Positions 59,567 to 64,000 of a stretch of 64,000 bases of DNA are shown piece after piece. The DNA is taken from positions 248,001 to 312,000 of the forward strand of contig JAJIRX010000510.1 in the NCBI GenBank assembly GCA_023853785.1. The letters are read 5' to 3'. The position numbers and the translations under genes were made by a program. Under the pieces are notes generated by a model that had not been told where the DNA came from, searched no databases, and was given only the letters and a program-made list of their open reading frames with translations. Source of the stretch: Psilocybe azurescens (taxonomy: Eukaryota; Basidiomycota; Agaricomycetes; Agaricales; Agrocybaceae). Each line of letters opens with the position of its first letter. The stretch's first letter is position 1.

Positions 59567-60740
59567 CTACGGCTTTTTTTCTAAGAGATCCAAGATATCG
59601 TACCCTTGACCGTAAGCGACGTCCCAATCAAAATTATTTCTCTGATTCTCATTGCCAAATTCCTGGAGTAGCTTGTCTACGTCTTCTCGCTTATACACCA
59701 CTTTTCTTGCCTGGTCCTTTGTTTTTCCTTTCGCTCCTTGACCCCAGATCATTGATTCGTCTTTGGATAAGAATGTGGCAATATGTCGAAAGGTCAGACT
59801 GATTCTGCCGCCGTCTTGGATCTGTTCTTCGGGGGATTTGGTTTTAAGAGGTCGATTATCAGGGTTAATCCCGTGCACCCATTTGGCATTTGTCTCGAGC
59901 CCCATCACGAACATCGAATTATGGGGCAGTGGAATGCGCTGCGTAGTGCGGGGTACACCGAAGGTCAGTGCAGCCTGACGGGTGACTTCATCTCCGCTAA
60001 TCGCAGGGGTGCTTGAATCTAATGAGGTCGTCGTCCGACCATTGTCGTCGATTGTTGTTTCATCGCTTGTGGACGGTGTCGTTTTGTCTTTTTGAGCCGT
60101 AGTGTCATAAACCGCTGAGCTCCGAGAGAGACGTTGACGATATTAGAACCACGGACAACGTCAATCGTTTTATCCGAATGTTCAGATATACCATCTTTCC
60201 CATTGCGATAGAGTTGTATAAGGACGTGGTTCACTGGATGTTTAAGAACCTATAGAATACAAGGAAAAGTGAGGAACTAGATGGAAGCGTTCGTGCAAAG
60301 CTGCGCGCACCTGTTGAACATGTTCACGTATTAGAGAAACTGTTGGAGAGAGCGGCGACATAGATGGATATTCGTCCGATGGAAATCGATATACCGGGAA
60401 ACTGCAGCCACGTTAGCTGTGTATAAAGACCACCTGTGTTCATTTTTACCTCCCGTCCTCGGCAATTTCACCTTCCATTGCCACGAGTCGCGGAACCTCT
60501 CCACCTAAGAGCAGAGATACGAGGATCTTAGTTCTGACAGACATAAAGAGATAAAGGCTAACCTCTATGGACCATGACTTCCCACTTCACTTCTGTCTTT
60601 ATACTCTCAAATGCAACATCTGCCAGCTCTGGAGGCAGCAAATTTGTGACGAGATACGAGTCGCCAGACCCTATGACATCTCCTACTCCAAGAGCTGGCG
60701 TTTTGGGCACTTTTACTCGTTTGTTGGTGTTGGAATCCAT
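59567..60740 (-). CDS. AlkB-like Fe(II)/2-oxoglutarate dioxygenase
   Basis: Exons: 60740-60563, 60504-60450, 60401-60311 and from 60249 to the TAA/TAG end at 59567. Splice phases agree. The N-terminus is MDSNTNKRVKVPKTPALGVG, then SYLVTNLLPPELADVAF. The catalytic domain has NHVLIQLYRNGKDGISEHSD (HxD iron ligands), NIVNVSLGAQRFMTLRLKK, a distal His in KWVHGINPDNRPL, and GRISLTFR (2-oxoglutarate-binding Arg). The layout matches ALKBH2/3-like enzymes that remove alkyl lesions from DNA or RNA bases by oxidative demethylation; fungal homologues are poorly studied. One frame break at the plus-strand run TTTTT 60089-60093 is repaired by one base, joining LRLKK to DKTTPSTSDETTID. A ~100-residue C-terminal extension (VVYKREDVDKLLQEFG) is extra. 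Confidence 0.85.
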
Positions 60741-61337
60741 ATGCGCGCACAGCTAGCGCAAAGATCTTACGACGATCTTTGATAGTGGTATATGTTGGTA
60801 TGAAAATCCATATGACAGTGCTTTTGAGCTTTATACCTTAGAGCGTGGTAATCACTGGAAGACAGATGATAAATGTGGCCAGCGCAATTTGACGTTGGGC
60901 GGTATTATACATTGACATTGCGATGTTTAACGATGCTGACAAGACGCTGATGACTCGTTCGCGGTTATGCCGCTTTAAGTTCAAACGGAGTTCAAAAACT
61001 CCTAGAGTCTTTATTTAGCTTACACTTTGCTCACAGGACGTGTCCTACTTCGCAATTTTGTAGATATTGGAGGAAATAAAACAGTTCTGCAGAAGTAATC
61101 AGCTTGTTTTTCATGTCAATATTAAGCTATGTGCTAATTTGTAACCCTCAGAAAATAGAGTTTCGAGATAATGAGAACTCATAATTCGTCGTGCAGTCAG
61201 TCAACACGTTTAATGGCGTCTCTGGGGGCAGGTACTATTAATATATAGGTACTTTGTAAAGGCTATGTTGCATGATAAATTTACGTACCATAGTACATAG
61301 ATACTCTAACTTGGTTATAATTATGCAATGGCCGAGT
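60741..61337. other. Intergenic, no gene seen
   Basis: Upstream flank of the AlkB-like gene and 3' flank of the DUF6699 gene; no repeat or ORF of note. Confidence 0.4.
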
Positions 61338-62099
61338 CTATCGATCAATGGTATGATGGCGTAAAGCTGGGGTATGAGGGTAACTGGGTATACATCTTTC
61401 AAGGACGAAGAGAAGGGCGAAGAATGTCGAAAGTAAAGTTCGCAGCGTTCGTTGTTGTCCACCAAATCGCTCATCTGACCATGAGGTCCCATCTGCCCCC
61501 TTGCCAATCTTGATCCCGGAGAATATTGAATGACCCACAAGGAAATCTACTCTCTTCACGCCTTTCATCATCTCCGCATCATACTGGCTAGCTTCGAAGA
61601 AATATTTGCATCGGTTCTTGTAAGCGATTGCAACTGCATCCTGGCCTTCGGGAGATAGGGTGGAGAACTCGGTTTTTGATACAGACTGGCGCAGGGAACT
61701 ATATAGGCCATGAATAAAGTCCCAAACCGTGACGTAGCCTTGCTGATTGCCTCCCGGAAGAATGGTGAGGACCCATGGTAATCGATCACACACAACTACC
61801 ATTGAATGAGCTGCTGGTTGTGTCGCGGGCTGTTCCCACACACTTTTGGACAAAGTCGCGTAGTATGTTATGGATGTTGGAGACTTCGAAATGTCGAAAT
61901 CAAATGAACGATTGCTTGTAGCCAAGATAGGGTTGACGTATGCATTAGACTCCATCAGTGATAGTGAAGTAGGGTGGTACGGGGAACCAAACCCATGAGG
62001 TGGTGGTGTGATAGGACCGTCTGAGGATGGTAAAGACGATGACGACGAGGTAGGGGAAGAGTTGTCGTCGAAGTGAACGTGCCTTTTGAGCCCGGGCAT
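61338..62099 (-). CDS. DUF6699-domain protein
   Basis: One ORF of 253 codons from ATG 62099 (MPGLKRHVHFDDNSSP, then a Ser/Pro-rich linker). The domain core has LPWVLTILPGGNQQGYVTVW and DFIHGLYSSLRQSVSKTEF, followed by KGVKRVDFLVG. This matches the DUF6699 pattern of mushroom proteins (a 'W.I.V....G.VTV.DVL..LY..LR' block, then 'RV-FL-G'). Function unknown. The last ~50 residues (LRTLLSTFFALLFVLERC) may be read-through of an intron or true C-terminus; no domain is visible there. Confidence 0.7.
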   Translation of the reverse strand: MPGLKRHVHFDDNSSPTSSSSSLPSSDGPITPPPHGFGSPYHPTSLSLMESNAYVNPILATSNRSFDFDISKSPTSITYYATLSKSVWEQPATQPAAHSMVVVCDRLPWVLTILPGGNQQGYVTVWDFIHGLYSSLRQSVSKTEFSTLSPEGQDAVAIAYKNRCKYFFEASQYDAEMMKGVKRVDFLVGHSIFSGIKIGKGADGTSWSDERFGGQQRTLRTLLSTFFALLFVLERCIPSYPHTPALRHHTIDR

Positions 62100-64000
62100 T
62101 GTAGTGTAATATGGTTGTGCGATTGTGCGGTCTATTCTGTAGATGTGCGATTACAGGCGAGAAGGATGCGCTGGTTAAGACAAAAGAGGACCGTGTATCT
62201 GAGTAAGAGTCTATCCCGAGCTGTTATATGTGTTTGGTACACTGCCTGGGACCGTGGAGAGAAGTATAGTTTATATTGACTCATTGATGGTACATTGCCG
62301 GCCAAAGAGAAATAGTCCAAATTGTCACAGCCCCGCTCCCGCAGTCCATAGTAGTCAGTACGCGTCAAAATGAGTCATTTATCCTGGATTCCTGTGTCGG
62401 TACTCGATCATGATAGATTAAAAAAGGGTCAGATGAGCATATTTAGGCGCCCTGATAAGCGTTATTTCCACGTGATGTATATCTGTATTTTATTGTCAGA
62501 CGAATATCACACTGCCATGCATAGCCATTTTCAAAAAATTCTCCATAATCACGAACATCGACAAGCGACGTCCTGTCAATGGCGCATCTTCCCATGATCA
62601 CCGTCCTTTGAAATGCATCGTTGGATGGGACATGTAAAGATAAGAGCGCTCTAATTGTAGAGCGCGAGCTTGATGCCACTGTGCCAGATGGCGCAATGGT
62701 AGAAGATTTTAAGATGACTCATCGATTTCCTCCATCATGGTCGAACGTTTGTTACAAAGCTATTTGGTTGAGGTGTACTTTTCTAGCCTACATCATTATT
62801 TCTTATTTTATGGCCCTATTGCCGACAGCGGGGTAAAACAATCGAACAAACTTCGCTCCCAGTGGATTAGGCAGGTCTTGGGCAGAGTGGTAGTGCATAA
62901 GTCCTGCGTGAACCGGGATGGCCGTACTGCCGTAGCGATCCAGCGTCACTGGAAGATACGTGTCCGCCCTGTCCTAAACGTTTTCAATTACTTATTCTGC
63001 ATTGCTACACTAGAACATCGGTCAGATATTGGCTTTCGATCCCAGGTAAGAAGCGACTTTCAGATACTTAGTTAAGATCGAAGTTACCATTATTCAATTA
63101 GACCACAGTCTGGGTGATACGATAGTGATATTGATTTTGGAATTGGGTAAGCGCTACAATATTTTGTTGCAGGGTTGCCACTTGGCACTTGCCAGCGCGA
63201 GCTCTGGGAATGCCTGAAGACATCCGAGTCAGATAACCATGCTGTTCTCTGTTACTCCGGTCAGCGCGGTTAGCCATTAGCGCCCACCCCACCCTTGAAC
63301 CTTCTAGCTTCTCTCACTCGGGCCACGTATTTCGAGGCCGAATGCATACGTATGAGTATATGACTACTAGTCCGATTGTGGCCTCCCGACTCCTTTTGGC
63401 GAGGCAATGAAAACAGAATTTTATCACATAAAATTTCCAAGAACAGTGGTACGTATTTGTATTAAGTACGTAGATTACAAAGTACGTTATAATAGACTTA
63501 TATTATGCTTTCAAGCTATGCAGATATAACCCATGTGCTGCTCAGGCCCCTTTCACGATCTCAGATCTATAGGTGATCGCTGGCCAGTGGCTTCCTCTTG
63601 TGTATTATTTTTGCGTGTTTCGGTTAAAAATCATTACCATCGAGCATGAAACGCCTACGAGGGGCGCTGTGCTCAATCATTAAACGGAAACTCACAAGAT
63701 AACAAATGACTCGAACTTATTTTATACACTGTATTAGCAAGGCAGTGTAGGAGTTGGGAGATTCTGTGAATTGCTCGCCAGCTGGTTCTAATCAATGTTC
63801 AAAAGAAAATGGCCTGCCAAATCCAGAAAAGATTTTTAATTGTTTACAGAACAACGTGTAACCGATGCCAGAGATATGAATACTGTGGGAACGTTGATAA
63901 TAGAACGCCTCAAACAGTGTCTCCAGGATCATATACATCACATCCAACAAGCTCCAACCATTCATTCCTCTCCATTTGTCTGCGACATACAACACTGTCG
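62100..64000. other. Right end of the window, no convincing gene
   Basis: ORFs up to 112 codons (62737-63075) show no domain and no splice pattern. A small hairpin (gagcgctctaattgtagagcgc) lies at ~62644-62665. Nothing else noted. Confidence 0.4.

Overview
This 64-kb window reads as nuclear DNA of a filamentous basidiomycete, most likely an agaricomycete. The reasons are short introns of about 50-100 nt with GTRNGT...YAG ends, several families expanded in mushroom-forming fungi (F-box/leucine-rich-repeat proteins, DUF6535 and DUF6699 proteins, fungal HNH-domain proteins), a Ty3/gypsy element, and fungal SUMO and GPI13 genes. I saw no tRNA, rRNA or CRISPR array.

Layout. 0-1.4 kb: 3' part of an F-box/LRR gene. 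2.2-7.1 kb: two HNH-domain paralogues in convergent/divergent arrangement. 9.1-13.8 kb: a large multi-exon gene for an unrecognised multi-pass membrane protein with long disordered and acidic regions. 14.7-21.4 kb: an HNH gene fragment abutting a giant inverted repeat (two ~3.2-kb arms, 25-nt spacer), whose arms carry mirrored copies of an unrecognised membrane-protein-like gene and a MITE. 22.3-24.2 kb: further HNH-family remnants. 24.9-30.2 kb: a large gene with an N-terminal helical domain and a long disordered tail. 30.8-33.3 kb: the SUMO gene (complete, five exons) and a secreted M28 aminopeptidase (complete, three exons), convergent. 34.5-35.0 kb: a small agaricomycete-type protein. 35.7-39.7 kb: an F-box/LRR gene broken by a 1.2-kb CACTA-like foldback element and a 0.9-kb Mutator-like element 28 bp apart. 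40-46.6 kb: repeat-rich accessory DNA (degenerate palindromic array, hAT-type MITEs in tandem, minisatellite). 46.7-54.6 kb: a DUF6535 gene split by a 6.2-kb Ty3/gypsy retrotransposon with flanking 5-bp duplications. 54.9-58.0 kb: GPI ethanolamine phosphate transferase 3 (GPI13/PIG-O). 58.1-59.1 kb: F-box/LRR relic. 59.6-60.7 kb: AlkB-like dioxygenase. 61.3-62.1 kb: DUF6699 protein. The last 1.9 kb shows nothing convincing.

The housekeeping genes (SUMO, GPI13, AlkB-like, M28) are islands between fast-changing blocks of F-box/LRR, HNH, DUF6535 and transposon DNA. A recurring technical signal matters for interpretation: in most genes with a broken frame, adding one base to a homopolymer run repairs the frame. 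Many of the apparent frameshifts may therefore be under-called homopolymers in the assembly and not real decay. In-frame stops (mostly TGA) are a separate class and look like real decay.
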